Shown: positions 55,886 through 64,000, numbered from the stretch's first letter. The stretch is DNA of 64,000 nt from Stenotrophomonas sepilia (GCF_003244875.1 NZ_LXXZ01000065.1:26396-90395); one strand, 5' to 3'. Notes: generated by a model not told the origin, from the sequence alone. Program-made: numbers and translations.

Positions 55886-56602
55886 TCAGGCGGTGGCCAG
55901 CAGCAGGGGCAGTGCGGCGGGCTGCGGGCTGGCGTCGAGACGACGTGGCTGCAGCAGGCTGCCATCGAGCAAGCGCGGCAGCAGTGCGATTGCGTCGTGG
56001 AAGGTGTCGATGGCGGCATGCTCGATGCCGGCATGGGTGCAATGGGTGATCAGGCGGCGCTTGGCGAACACGAAGTCGGCATCTTCGGATACGCAGAAAT
56101 CCGAACTGCCGTCGCCGATCATCAGCACGCGCGGTGCTTCGTTGGCGCGCGCCTGCGCGGCGCAGGTGCATTTGCAGGTGCCACTGCGGCAGCCTTCGGC
56201 CTGGTAGGGCGATTCCAGTTCCCAGTGGTCATCGCACCAGCGCAGGTGGTTGGCCACCACCGGCAGCTGCGCCAGGCCGTGGTTGGCGAGAATGCGATGG
56301 ATCGCATAGTCCAGGCCGTCACTGACGATGCGCAGCGGAACGCCCAGCTGTCCGGCACGGCTGACAAAGGCGGCGAAGCCCGGATCGATCTGCACCTGGT
56401 CCAGATGGGCATCGAGCGTGGCCGGGTCCAGCTTCAGCAGCCGCACCTGGCCCTGCATGCATTCACGCGAGCCGATCTTTCCCGCCTTCCACTGGTCTTC
56501 CAGTTCCTGCCAGCCCGGCTGGCCGTACTTTTCCAGCAGCGAGTCGATGACATCTTCGAGGCTGATGGTGCCGTCGAAGTCACACAGGATGCTCCAGCGC
56601 AT
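55886..56602 (-). CDS. HAD-IB phosphatase (MtnX/SerB-like)
   Basis: 238 residues starting MRWSILCDFDGTISLEDVID. The DxDGT nucleophile motif (Asp8/Asp10) and LMIGDGSSDFC give a small-molecule phosphatase of the MtnX type. A Cys-rich loop (GCRSGTCKCTCAAQ) is unusual and could bind a metal. It follows the DegT gene after about 175 bases. Confidence 0.85.
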   Translation of the reverse strand: MRWSILCDFDGTISLEDVIDSLLEKYGQPGWQELEDQWKAGKIGSRECMQGQVRLLKLDPATLDAHLDQVQIDPGFAAFVSRAGQLGVPLRIVSDGLDYAIHRILANHGLAQLPVVANHLRWCDDHWELESPYQAEGCRSGTCKCTCAAQARANEAPRVLMIGDGSSDFCVSEDADFVFAKRRLITHCTHAGIEHAAIDTFHDAIALLPRLLDGSLLQPRRLDASPQPAALPLLLATA

Positions 56603-56679
56603 GGGCAGGTCCGTCGATGAAAGAAGCGTCCGGCACGATGCCGGGGCAGGCTCAATGTAGGCAGGCCGCCTTTCTCGTT

Positions 56680-56704
56680 CCTTTCCTGTTGAAAGGCTTT
56701 TTTT
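56680..56704 (+). terminator. Plus-strand hairpin with a T tract inside the minus-strand cluster
   Basis: CCTTTC-CTGTT-GAAAGG followed by CTTTTTTT. The T tract is on the plus strand, opposite to all genes around it. It may end a short antisense or intergenic transcript. The remaining DNA of 56603-56776 shows no gene. Confidence 0.45.
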
Positions 56705-56776
56705 ACGGGCTGGGAAAGCGTTCAGGAAGATGCATGGATGAATGCCCGGCGCGCAGGCCACGCATGCATGTGCGGG

Positions 56777-57979
56777 TCAGACACGGGCCAGGACCTGCAG
56801 TATTTCGGCCGTCTCCTCACGGGTCTGCCAGGCGCTGTTGCCAAGGGTGAGCATGCGTGCGGCGAAGTCACGTGCATTGGGCACGTCCTCCTGCGGCACG
56901 ATGCCACGCAGATAGGCGTAGTCGGGCAGGGCACGGATGAACATACGGCTGGCGCCGAGGCCGCGCGGCCACAGTGTGTCCAGTGCGGCGTCACGCGCGC
57001 GCTGGCTGGGCAGCAGCAGCATCAGCATCGGCCAGGTGCCGCCGGTGCCGGCCAGGCCATCGACCACTTCCACCGCCGGCAGTTGTGCCAGCTGCACGCG
57101 CAACTGCAGTGCGCGCAGGCGCCCGGCCTGCAGGAACGCCGGCAATCGCCGCGCGGCATGGGCACCGATGTTCTGGCGCCATCGGCTGACCCGGTGCTGC
57201 GGTATGTCCAGCGGGAAAACATCACCGACCGCGTCTTCCAGATCGCCACGCTGCAGTGCGTTGCGCAGCGGATTGCCGTACACCAGCGACAGCAGTGAGG
57301 GGCGATAGCAGGCGGCAAGGCCAAGCAGCTGCACACTGCGAAGCAGCTCCCAGCGCAGGTTGAAGCGCACGTGTTCGGCGGCATGCTCGGCCAGTTCGGC
57401 GCGCAGTTCGTCATCGCGGCTGACCAGCAGGCCGCCTTCGTGCAGGCTCAGCCCCTTGCCGGCCGCCAGGCTGAAGAATCCGATGTCGCCACGCAGGCCG
57501 ACACTGCTGTTGCCCACCCGTGCGCCCAGCGCCTGTGCGGCATCTTCGATGACCCAGGCGCCGGCGCTGCGGGCGATGTCGCAGGCCCGTTCGACATCGG
57601 CGATGCGACCGCCGAGGTGGGTCGGCAGGATGGCCAACGTACGCGCATCGGCCAACCGTTCGAGCTGGCCGGGATCGAAGTCGAAGTGGCCGCGCCGGGT
57701 ATCGCACAGCTGCACGCGCAGGCCGAGGCTGTGCACCGCGATCGGCACCAGCGGACAGGTGTAGGCCGGCATGATCACCGTGTCGCGCCTGGGCGCGCGC
57801 TTGCGCAAGGTGCGCAGGGCGATCAGCAGCGCGTGCGTGCCGGAACAGGTCAGCTGCAGCGGCGGCGTGCCCAGCTGGTTGGCCAGGATCCCGCGCAGGT
57901 CACCACCACCGGGAAGGAAGTCGGTGGCCTGCATCGGCAGGCCGGCGGTCGGTGGCAGTTCGCGCGCGAACAGGCTCAT
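56777..57979 (-). CDS. DegT/DnrJ/EryC1-type PLP aminotransferase
   Basis: 400 residues. CSGTHALLIALRTL, WVIEDAAQALGAR and FFSLAAGKGLSLHEGG (PLP lysine) mark the family that aminates nucleotide sugars or related ketones. It lies ten bases after two SMR-like membrane proteins, a layout like arnB with arnE/arnF, though no sugar-nucleotide genes are near. The start at 57979 has a weak ribosome binding site. Confidence 0.85.
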   Translation of the reverse strand: MSLFARELPPTAGLPMQATDFLPGGGDLRGILANQLGTPPLQLTCSGTHALLIALRTLRKRAPRRDTVIMPAYTCPLVPIAVHSLGLRVQLCDTRRGHFDFDPGQLERLADARTLAILPTHLGGRIADVERACDIARSAGAWVIEDAAQALGARVGNSSVGLRGDIGFFSLAAGKGLSLHEGGLLVSRDDELRAELAEHAAEHVRFNLRWELLRSVQLLGLAACYRPSLLSLVYGNPLRNALQRGDLEDAVGDVFPLDIPQHRVSRWRQNIGAHAARRLPAFLQAGRLRALQLRVQLAQLPAVEVVDGLAGTGGTWPMLMLLLPSQRARDAALDTLWPRGLGASRMFIRALPDYAYLRGIVPQEDVPNARDFAARMLTLGNSAWQTREETAEILQVLARV

Positions 57980-57989
57980 CGCAGCCCGC

Positions 57990-58388
57990 TCACGAGGTGC
58001 TTTCGGCGGGGCTGTGCGGGTCGTCCGCTTCCGCGCGACCGAGGCAGACGATGCCGGCCACGATCAGGACCGCACCTACCAGGTGGTGCAGGGTCAGTGG
58101 CTCGTTCAACAGCCACGCCGACAGCAGCAGCACGCTGATCACTTCCAGGTGCGAGGCAGCGAATGCGGGGCCGATCGGCGCATGCCGCAGCAGGCTCATC
58201 CAGGTGAAGAACGCACCCACGTAGCCCAGGACGGCGCCGTACACCCATGGTTGCGACAGCACGCGCAGCAGCCAGGCGGTGTTGGCCTCGACCGGCAGGG
58301 CCGCCTCACCGGCGTACTTGAAGCACAGCTGGGCCAGCGTGTCGAAGGCCATCAGCAGCGGAAAACCGATCACATACAGGCGCCTCAT
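57990..58388 (-). CDS. SMR/EamA-like small membrane protein, subunit 2
   Basis: 132 residues with four TM helices (MRRLYVIGFPLLMAFDTLAQ; VYGAVLGYVGAFFTWMSLL; VISVLLLSAWLLNEP; LVGAVLIVAGIVCLG). Resembles one half of an EamA carrier or ArnE/ArnF. Its ATG overlaps the stop of the other subunit (ATGA), which suggests a heterodimer. Probably exports or flips the product of the cluster. Confidence 0.75.
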   Translation of the reverse strand: MRRLYVIGFPLLMAFDTLAQLCFKYAGEAALPVEANTAWLLRVLSQPWVYGAVLGYVGAFFTWMSLLRHAPIGPAFAASHLEVISVLLLSAWLLNEPLTLHHLVGAVLIVAGIVCLGRAEADDPHSPAESTS

Positions 58389-58744
58389 GAGCCGGCCCCC
58401 ACCACCGCCACGCCGGCTGTGACCAGCAGCATCCCGGTCACCCGCAATGGCGTGAGCTTCTCGCGGAACAGGATGCGGCCGGCGATCATCAGCGCCACGA
58501 TGTTGATCGAGCCCAGCAGCACGCCCTTGGACAGCGGAACCAGTGACAGGAAGGCGATCCAGGCGACGAACTCAAGCACGTAACAGGCGATGCCGATCCA
58601 CAGCCAGGGGCGGCTGAGCATGTGCTTCCAGCGCTGCAGTCCCTCGCCCTCCTGCGGGTCGCTGGCGGCGGCCTTGAAGGCGAGCTGGCCACCGGTATCG
58701 AGCACGACATTGGCCAGCCACAGCAGCGTGGCAAGTGCCCCCAT
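58385..58744 (-). CDS. SMR/EamA-like small membrane protein, subunit 1
   Basis: 119 residues starting MGALATLLWLANVVLD, four TM helices, with PLSKGVLLGSINIVALMIAG and LRVTGMLLVTAGVAVVG typical of SMR-type half-carriers. The ATG at 58744 lies one base after the hydrolase stop; a frame to 58780 would overlap it. Together with the next gene it should form the transporter of the cluster. Confidence 0.75.
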   Translation of the reverse strand: MGALATLLWLANVVLDTGGQLAFKAAASDPQEGEGLQRWKHMLSRPWLWIGIACYVLEFVAWIAFLSLVPLSKGVLLGSINIVALMIAGRILFREKLTPLRVTGMLLVTAGVAVVGAGS

Positions 58745-58745
58745 C

Positions 58746-59582
58746 TCAGGCCACCGCCTTGAGGACGCCGCTGCGTTCACCGATCCCGGTGAAGAAGCGC
58801 GCGCTGCGGCGGATCACCTCGCGGCGTTCGCGGTCGATCGTGATCATGTGGTAGCTGTCCTCCAGCACCACCAGTTCCTTCGGGCCACTGACCCGCGACA
58901 TCACCAGTTCGGCATTGCCCATGCTGGCCACGTCGTCTTCGCGCGCGTGCATCACCAGGCACGGGGCGGTGACCTGGTGCAGGTGGCGGCGGGTCCAGTT
59001 GCTCAGCGCACGCATCTCGGCCAGCGCGTGCCAGGGATTGCCCGGAAGGCCTGCCGCCGCGCTGTCGCCGGACAGCATGGCGGCGCTGACCTGCGCACGC
59101 AGGCGCTCGTCGCGCAGGCCGTACGGCGGTTCTTCCATGAACATGCGGTCGCGGCCGATGTTGAAGCGCTTGAACCACGGCAGCAGGAACGAGAGGCGGG
59201 CGACAGCGGGTATGTTCCAGCCGTCGTAGCGGAACGTGGCGCCATACACGCCGACGCCGGACACCCAGTCCGGTCGTCGAGCAGCAAGTGCCAGCGACAG
59301 CACCGCGCCCATCGACAGGCCACCGACGAACAGCTGGTCGACCTTGCCGCGCAGGCTTGCCGCCGCATCTTCCACGCCCTGGTACCACTGTTCCCAGGTG
59401 GTCGCCAGCAGGTCATCCACGGTGCCACAATGGCCGGGCAGCTGCACGCCGTGTACGGTGAAGCCGGCGTTGTTCAGCCCTTTGCCCAGCATGCGCATTT
59501 CCGCCGGGGTACCGGTCAGGCCGTGAACCAGCAGCACGCCCTGCGGGCCACCGGGGAGGAAGAAGTCGTGCGAGTCGGTCAC
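58746..59582 (-). CDS. Alpha/beta hydrolase (carboxylesterase/lipase type)
   Basis: 278 residues. GVLLVHGLTGTPAEM is the oxyanion segment, GGLSMG holds nucleophile Ser90, and the acid and histidine appear near EDDVASMG and DSYHMITIDRE. This is the Est30-like monoacylglycerol/carboxylesterase pattern. It starts at GTG 59582 with GGAG upstream. First gene of the cluster. Confidence 0.85.
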   Translation of the reverse strand: MTDSHDFFLPGGPQGVLLVHGLTGTPAEMRMLGKGLNNAGFTVHGVQLPGHCGTVDDLLATTWEQWYQGVEDAAASLRGKVDQLFVGGLSMGAVLSLALAARRPDWVSGVGVYGATFRYDGWNIPAVARLSFLLPWFKRFNIGRDRMFMEEPPYGLRDERLRAQVSAAMLSGDSAAAGLPGNPWHALAEMRALSNWTRRHLHQVTAPCLVMHAREDDVASMGNAELVMSRVSGPKELVVLEDSYHMITIDRERREVIRRSARFFTGIGERSGVLKAVA

Positions 59583-59662
59583 CTGGCGGCTCCGGGACGG
59601 CAGTGGGGAGGGTCAGGATCGCAACCGCGATTTTCGCCAGCCTTTCAGCGCCCCGGTCCGGG

Positions 59663-61042
59663 TCAGGGGGCCTTCAGCAGCGGCAGTGTGATGGCGACCT
59701 TGAGTCCGCCGCCGGGGCGGTTGAGGAAGGTCAGGCGCCCGCCGAAGTGCTCCACCGCCTCGTGGGCGATGGCCAGGCCCAGGCCGGTGCCGCTGGCGGT
59801 GGTGCCGGGGGCGCGGAAGAAGCGCTCACCCAGCCGCGGCATCACGTCCTCGGGTACGCCGGGCCCGTTGTCCTCCACGTACAGTTCGACGTCATTGTCA
59901 TCCAGCGCGTGCACGCCGACGGTGACGGTCGCATCGCGGCCGGCATAGCGCAGCGCATTGTCGATCAGGTTGTCCAGTGCTTCCTGCAGCTGGGCACCGT
60001 TGCCGAGCACGCGCAGCGGCTGGGGGCTGCCGCGGTAACCCAGATCGATGCCATCGCGGATCGCTTCAGGCACGCGTGTACCGACCCACTGCGGCACCCG
60101 TTCGCACAGGTCCAGTGCCTCCACCGTCTCCGGCACGGTCTGGGCCCGGCTCAGCGCCAGCAGCTGGGTGCTGACCCGCGCGGTGCGCTGGTTGAGCCGG
60201 CGGATGTGCTGCAGTGCCTCGCGCACCGTGTCCGGGTCGCCATGCGCCAGTGCCTGGTCCACGTGCAGGGCCATGCCGGCCAACGGCGAGCGCAGCTGGT
60301 GCGCGGCGTCGGCGATGAAACGGTTCTGCAGGGTGATCATTTCCGCCTGGCGGGCAAACAGATCGTCGATGGTGCTGATCAGTGGCTGGATTTCCTCCGG
60401 CACGTCGGCGTCGGAGATCGGCGCCAGTTCGCCGCGGCGCTGTGCCAGGCGGGTCCTCAGCGGGGTCAGGATGCGCAGGCCATGGGTCACCCCGAACCAG
60501 ACCAGCGCGGCAGTGCCCAGCGCCAGCATGGTCATCAGCGGGATGATGATCATCAGGATCTCTCGCGCGCGCTGGCGTCGTTCGGCCATGCTTTCGGCCA
60601 CGGTCACCGCCAGCTGGTCCTGCGGATCGTTCATCGCACGCGTGCAGACGGTGGCCATGCGCACCGGCTGGCCGTTGAGAATGCCATCGTACAGGGTGGG
60701 GTCCACGCCGGTGCATTCCTGCGAAGGCGCGTAGGCACTGAAATCTGCATTGCCGCTGAGCGTCCCCTGGCGGCTGCTGTCGACGTTGAAATAGCGATGG
60801 CCGTCGGGTTCGTACTCGATCAGGAAGCGCGCCTGCGGAGACAGGTCGCTGGTCACCGGCATGGTGCTCAGCATCTGCGCGAACGAGTGCGTGTCGTCGA
60901 TCAGGTTGCGGTCGTGGATGCGGTTGGAATAGTCCAGCGCAACGTAATAGGCCAGGATCGTATTGAAGGTGAGAAGGCCCAGCATCGGCAACGCCAGGAA
61001 GGCGAGCAGGCGCCGGCGCAGGCTGGGCGGTCCACTGATCAC
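59663..61042 (-). CDS. Sensor histidine kinase (QseC/TctE-like)
   Basis: 459 residues from a GTG that overlaps the regulator's stop (GTGA). TM1 near residue 15 (LLAFLALPMLGLLTFNTIL), a periplasmic sensor with two Cys (QECTG, TVCTRA), TM2 near 175 (ILMIIIPLMTMLALGTAALV), HAMP, then ADAAHQLRSPLAGM (phosphorylated His), DNLIDNALRYAG and GTGLGLAIAHEAV. It phosphorylates the adjacent regulator. The signal is unknown. Confidence 0.92.
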   Translation of the reverse strand: MISGPPSLRRRLLAFLALPMLGLLTFNTILAYYVALDYSNRIHDRNLIDDTHSFAQMLSTMPVTSDLSPQARFLIEYEPDGHRYFNVDSSRQGTLSGNADFSAYAPSQECTGVDPTLYDGILNGQPVRMATVCTRAMNDPQDQLAVTVAESMAERRQRAREILMIIIPLMTMLALGTAALVWFGVTHGLRILTPLRTRLAQRRGELAPISDADVPEEIQPLISTIDDLFARQAEMITLQNRFIADAAHQLRSPLAGMALHVDQALAHGDPDTVREALQHIRRLNQRTARVSTQLLALSRAQTVPETVEALDLCERVPQWVGTRVPEAIRDGIDLGYRGSPQPLRVLGNGAQLQEALDNLIDNALRYAGRDATVTVGVHALDDNDVELYVEDNGPGVPEDVMPRLGERFFRAPGTTASGTGLGLAIAHEAVEHFGGRLTFLNRPGGGLKVAITLPLLKAP

Positions 61043-61722
61043 GGGGCGCTGTCGTCCTGCGCATCTTCCAGCATGTAGCCCAGCCCGCGCACGGTGCGGA
61101 TGCCCATGCCGCCCGGCTGCAGCTTGCGGCGCAGGCGGTGCAGGGCGATGTCCAGGCCGTTGTCGGTCAGGTCCTGGCCCCAGTCGCACAGCGCTTCCAC
61201 CAGTTGCGCGCGTGACACGATGCGCTCTGCACGCACCGCCAGCGCCGACAGCAGGCCGAACTCGCGTGCGGTCAGTTCAAGTGATTGGTCGTCGATCCAT
61301 ACACGGTGCCCGGCCAGGTCCAGGCGCAAGCGGCCGATGCGCAGGTCCGGATTGCCATTGCTGGTGACCCGCCGCAGCTGTGCACGCACGCGGGCTTCGA
61401 ATTCATCCAGTGCGAACGGCTTGACCAGGTAGTCGTCGGCACCGAGGTCGAGCACGCGCACCCGCTCGGCCAGGCCGTCACGCGCGGTCACCACCAGCAC
61501 CGCCAGGCCATCGCCACGCTGGCGCAGTCGTTGCAGCACGTCGCGGCCATCCAGTTGCGGCAGCCCCAGGTCCAGCACCAGCAGTGCATACTGGGTCGAG
61601 CCCAGTGCTGCATCGGCGTGCGCACCGTTGTCGACGTGGTCGACCACGTGCCCCTGCCGGCGCAGCGAGGCGCACAGGCCGGAGGCGATGTCCGGGTCGT
61701 CTTCAGCAATCAGAACGCGCAT
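61039..61722 (-). CDS. OmpR-family response regulator
   Basis: 227 residues. Receiver with acidic pair EDDPD near residues 7-11 and phosphoacceptor Asp51 (LLVLDLGLP), then a winged-helix domain (ELTAREFGLLSALAV, GLDIALHRLRRKLQ). Start at ATG 61722 (MRVLIAEDD); the frame extends to 61854 but without family similarity. Target genes are not identifiable. Confidence 0.92.
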   Translation of the reverse strand: MRVLIAEDDPDIASGLCASLRRQGHVVDHVDNGAHADAALGSTQYALLVLDLGLPQLDGRDVLQRLRQRGDGLAVLVVTARDGLAERVRVLDLGADDYLVKPFALDEFEARVRAQLRRVTSNGNPDLRIGRLRLDLAGHRVWIDDQSLELTAREFGLLSALAVRAERIVSRAQLVEALCDWGQDLTDNGLDIALHRLRRKLQPGGMGIRTVRGLGYMLEDAQDDSAP

Positions 61723-61854
61723 GCGCGGGGCTCCTGTAACGGTCAGGCCCACCGGCTGGACGGGGCGGGCCTCTCGGCTGCCGAAGGGTAGCCGCAAACC
61801 GGGTGAAGGTGGAGCGCGCCGGCACCTCCCGGCGCCGTCACGCTGTCCCTCCAT

Positions 61855-62982
61855 TCAGTCCTGCAGCCCCGGCTCACCCAGCGCCAGCGGCATCCGGGAG
61901 CCATCCAGCAGGCCACGGCTGAGCTTGCCCTCCTCGATGAACAGCAGTTCGCCGTTCTCGCCGTTCTTGATGCTGCTGTCGATGGCGATCACGCGGTCGC
62001 CGTGGAAGCTGCTGACGTGTGGCATCGACGTATGGCCGACCACGATGCGCTTGAGCTGCAGGCGGTCGAGCACGGCCTGCACACCCGCGGTGTCAAGGCG
62101 GCCATCGAAATAGCCGCGGTACCAGATCGGGCTGGTCTTGCCGTCATACAGCGGTGCGGTGGCCGGGTCGGCCTTCACTTCGGCCTTGGGCAGGCCCAGC
62201 GAGGCCTGGTAGGCCGCGTTGGTGCGTGCCGGGTCCAGCGCCAGCTGCACCGCCTCGGGCGAGATGCCGCCGTGCAGGAACAGGGTATCGCCGATCTTCA
62301 GCAGTACCGGTCGGGTGCGCAGCCACTGCCCGATCACCGAGTCGGCGCCATACAGCTGCGGGTAGCTGCGGCCCAGCAGCTGGGCGCTGCGCAGGTACTT
62401 GGGGTTGACGTAGCGCAGGTCGTCGTACAGCACCATGGTTTCGTGGTTGCCGAGCACGAAGTGCACGGCGCCACCGGCGGCGGCCGCCTGCTGCTGCAGG
62501 CCGTAGAGCAGCCAGAACGCCTCGGTCACCTGCGGGCCGCGGTCGAACACGTCGCCGGCGATGACCAGCGTGTCCTTGCCCAGCGCCCAGCGATCCTGCG
62601 CGTCGATCACGTGATGGGCACGCAGCAGGCGCACCAGCAACCCGTACTGGCCGTGAATGTCGGACAGCGCGACGATGCGCGGTGTGGCCGGCAGCACCGA
62701 GACCGAGGCTGCATTCGGCGCAGCCACATGCACGGTGTGTTCGTAGCCGCAGCGCGGTGCGATATCGGTCCCTGTTGCCCCGGAGGCAAGCGTGCGCGAT
62801 TCGACCTTGTCGGCGCAGATCCACTTGGCCTGCACCCGGTCGCCCTGGCGGAACACATAGGGGCCATCGGCCTGCACGTGGTCGGCGGGCGCGGCAACCT
62901 CGCGGGCCTGCGTGGTTCCGGCGCTGCAGGCCAGCAACGGCAGCAGCAGGGCGGTCATCAGGGAAGAGCGATAGCGCGACAT
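61855..62982 (-). CDS. Calcineurin-like metallophosphatase lipoprotein
   Basis: 375 residues starting MSRYRSSLMTALLLPLLAC, a signal peptide with the lipobox LLAC, so it is membrane-anchored outside the cytoplasm. The metal-binding motifs ALSDIHGQY, IAGDVFDRG, LGNHE and VVGHTSMP follow in order; this is the Shelphs-type PPP phosphatase pattern. It is divergent in function from the neighbouring kinase but on the same strand, 132 bases away. The substrate is unknown. Confidence 0.88.
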   Translation of the reverse strand: MSRYRSSLMTALLLPLLACSAGTTQAREVAAPADHVQADGPYVFRQGDRVQAKWICADKVESRTLASGATGTDIAPRCGYEHTVHVAAPNAASVSVLPATPRIVALSDIHGQYGLLVRLLRAHHVIDAQDRWALGKDTLVIAGDVFDRGPQVTEAFWLLYGLQQQAAAAGGAVHFVLGNHETMVLYDDLRYVNPKYLRSAQLLGRSYPQLYGADSVIGQWLRTRPVLLKIGDTLFLHGGISPEAVQLALDPARTNAAYQASLGLPKAEVKADPATAPLYDGKTSPIWYRGYFDGRLDTAGVQAVLDRLQLKRIVVGHTSMPHVSSFHGDRVIAIDSSIKNGENGELLFIEEGKLSRGLLDGSRMPLALGEPGLQD

Positions 62983-63055
62983 CGTCGTTGTCCGGCGGCG
63001 GAAACATCCGATGCTAACCGGCGCGACCGGGTCGCGGTGTGCGCGAATGGGCGGG

Positions 63056-63505
63056 TCAGGCGCTGTGCCCGTCGTCCCTGAGCTTGCGCACACGGGTGGC
63101 GGCGGCCTGCAGGGGCCGACCGTCGCGCCCGCGCGGCTGCATGTACGGCAGCGGTCGCCGCGTGCTGGATTCGATCAGCTGCGAATGAGCTTCGTCTGCA
63201 CCGAAGCGATGGCGTTCACCCCATTGGCGCAGCGCGACCAGCACCGGGAACAGCGCCTGGCCCGCGGCGGTGAGCACGTATTCCTGGTAGGCCGAGCCGT
63301 CGGAGGCCGGTTGCAGTTGCAGGATGCCGGCCTCGACCAGCCTGCGCAGGCGATCGCTGAGGATGTTGCGGGCGGCGCCCAGGCTGCGCTGGAAGTCGCC
63401 GAAGCGGCTGACGCCGTCGAAGGCATCGCGGATCACCAGCAGTGCCCAGCGATCACCGAGCAGGTCGGCGCTGCGGGCAACGGGGCAGGGGCTGTCTGCG
63501 TGCAT
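63056..63505 (-). CDS. HxlR-family transcriptional regulator
   Basis: 149 residues. CPVARSADLLGDRWALLVIRDAF and RLGA-type wing (NILSDRLRRLVEAG, YVLTAAGQALFPVL) are typical; Cys near the N terminus may sense quinones or aldehydes. It is divergent from the MFS gene and probably represses it through the palindrome between them. Start at ATG 63505. Confidence 0.9.
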   Translation of the reverse strand: MHADSPCPVARSADLLGDRWALLVIRDAFDGVSRFGDFQRSLGAARNILSDRLRRLVEAGILQLQPASDGSAYQEYVLTAAGQALFPVLVALRQWGERHRFGADEAHSQLIESSTRRPLPYMQPRGRDGRPLQAAATRVRKLRDDGHSA

Positions 63506-63557
63506 GGCGGTCTCCGTCCTATGTGGTTGCAGTTTAAAACCAAAGTAGCTAGCCTGC

Positions 63558-63582
63558 ATCTGGTTTCAATATGAAACCAGAT
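63558..63582. promoter_or_regulatory. Palindromic operator between hxlR and MFS genes
   Basis: ATCTGGTTTC-AATAT-GAAACCAGAT, perfect ten-base arms, 11 bases before the MFS start. A related GGTTGCAGTTTAAAACC lies nearer to the regulator. It is the likely HxlR-type binding site. Confidence 0.8.
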
Positions 63583-63592
63583 GACGAATGCC

Positions 63593-64000
63593 ATGCCGAT
63601 TCCACGCCCCCTGCTGGTGCTGCTTGCGGTTGCCGCCGGCGCCAGCGTTGCCAACGTCTATTACGCGCAGCCGCTGCTGGATCAGCTTGCACACGCCTTC
63701 GCGCTGGAGCGGGCGGTTGCCGGCGCGGTGCTGGCCGCGACCCAGGCCGGCAGCGTGCTGGCATTGCTCGGGTTGCTGCCGCTGGCTGATCGCGGTGACC
63801 GGCGGCACCTGCTGCGGCTGCAGCTGGCGGCACTGGTCGCGGCCCTGCTGTGGCTGGCAGCGGCACGCACGGCCGGTTGGCTGTTGTCGGGCCTGCTGCT
63901 GGCCGGGCTGTTGGGCACCGCGCTGACCCAAGGCTTGATCGCCTACACGGCAGCGATGGCTCCGGCCGCGCAGCGCGGGCGGAGCCATCGCTGCCGTGTA
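63593..64000 (+). CDS. MFS transporter, 3' end missing and last bases doubtful
   Basis: MPIPRPLLVLLAVAAGASVAN begins a typical MFS drug exporter: NVYYAQPLLDQLA is the first-helix motif, ALLGLLPLADRGDRRHLL the loop 2-3 motif and GLIAYTAAMAPAAQRGR the conserved helix. After RGR the family expects VVG; here it becomes SHRCRV, because the DNA folds back on itself (see 63944-64000). The gene continues beyond the window in reality. Probably controlled by the divergent HxlR regulator. Confidence 0.75.
   Translation, partial: MPIPRPLLVLLAVAAGASVANVYYAQPLLDQLAHAFALERAVAGAVLAATQAGSVLALLGLLPLADRGDRRHLLRLQLAALVAALLWLAAARTAGWLLSGLLLAGLLGTALTQGLIAYTAAMAPAAQRGRSHRCRV
63944..64000. repeat. Perfect 21-bp foldback at the last base (likely artefact)
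   Basis: Arms at 63944-63964 and 63980-64000 are exact reverse complements with a 15-base loop. The right arm ends exactly at the window end and breaks the MFS protein motif. This is the form of a contig-end chimera rather than a natural repeat. Confidence 0.75.

Overview
The window is about 64 kb of GC-rich chromosomal DNA from a gammaproteobacterium of the Xanthomonadaceae, most likely the Stenotrophomonas maltophilia complex. The main evidence is the many short palindromes that begin and end in GTAG (SMAG-type REP elements) between genes, together with Xanthomonad-like gene orders such as ypjD/ffh and rpsP-rimM-trmD-rplS. No tRNA, rRNA, insertion sequence or CRISPR array was recognised. 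The right end carries a perfect 21-bp foldback exactly at the last base, which looks like a contig-end artefact that corrupts the last transporter gene.

Layout. 1-12.4 kb is mostly housekeeping: a TPR protein (cut by the left edge), a cytochrome-assembly-like membrane protein, ffh, a nitronate monooxygenase, a class IV aminotransferase, the ribosomal/tRNA-modification operon rpsP-rimM-trmD-rplS, small DUF1801 proteins, a MATE exporter and hslR. 12.6-18.4 kb holds katG (with OxyR-like sites), a DUF937 protein, a tandem SMAG array and mutS. 18.6-40 kb is the accessory core: an orphan barstar, then a contact-dependent growth inhibition (CDI) locus in the order cdiB-cdiA-cdiI. CdiA has 4,234 residues. 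It is followed by about 5.6 kb of lower-GC DNA packed with orphan immunity genes, toxin tails, extra VENN pretoxin pieces and scars of CdiA scaffold sequence. Two immunity genes are each split by one in-frame stop codon. One immunity protein is an internal duplication, and a single-unit paralogue of it lies 1 kb further on.

40-50.9 kb contains a chemoreceptor behind a FliA-type promoter, a glycine-zipper surface protein, a multi-pass membrane protein, a tripartite ABC-2 export operon without its own ATPase, and the divergent argP/argO pair. 50.9-51.9 kb is a ParD-like antitoxin and methionine aminopeptidase bicistron behind a nested palindromic operator. 52.4-59.6 kb is a tight minus-strand cluster: hydrolase, two SMR-like membrane proteins, DegT-type aminotransferase, HAD phosphatase, class III aminotransferase, GNAT/FemAB-like transferase and arginase-like protein. 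It looks like an unassigned biosynthesis and export pathway. 59.7-64 kb has a two-component system, a lipoprotein metallophosphatase and a divergent HxlR/MFS pair.

The strongest candidates for undescribed biology are the CDI immunity island with its decayed modules, the ParD-like/MetAP bicistron with its operator, and the 52.4-59.6 kb aminotransferase/flippase-like cluster.
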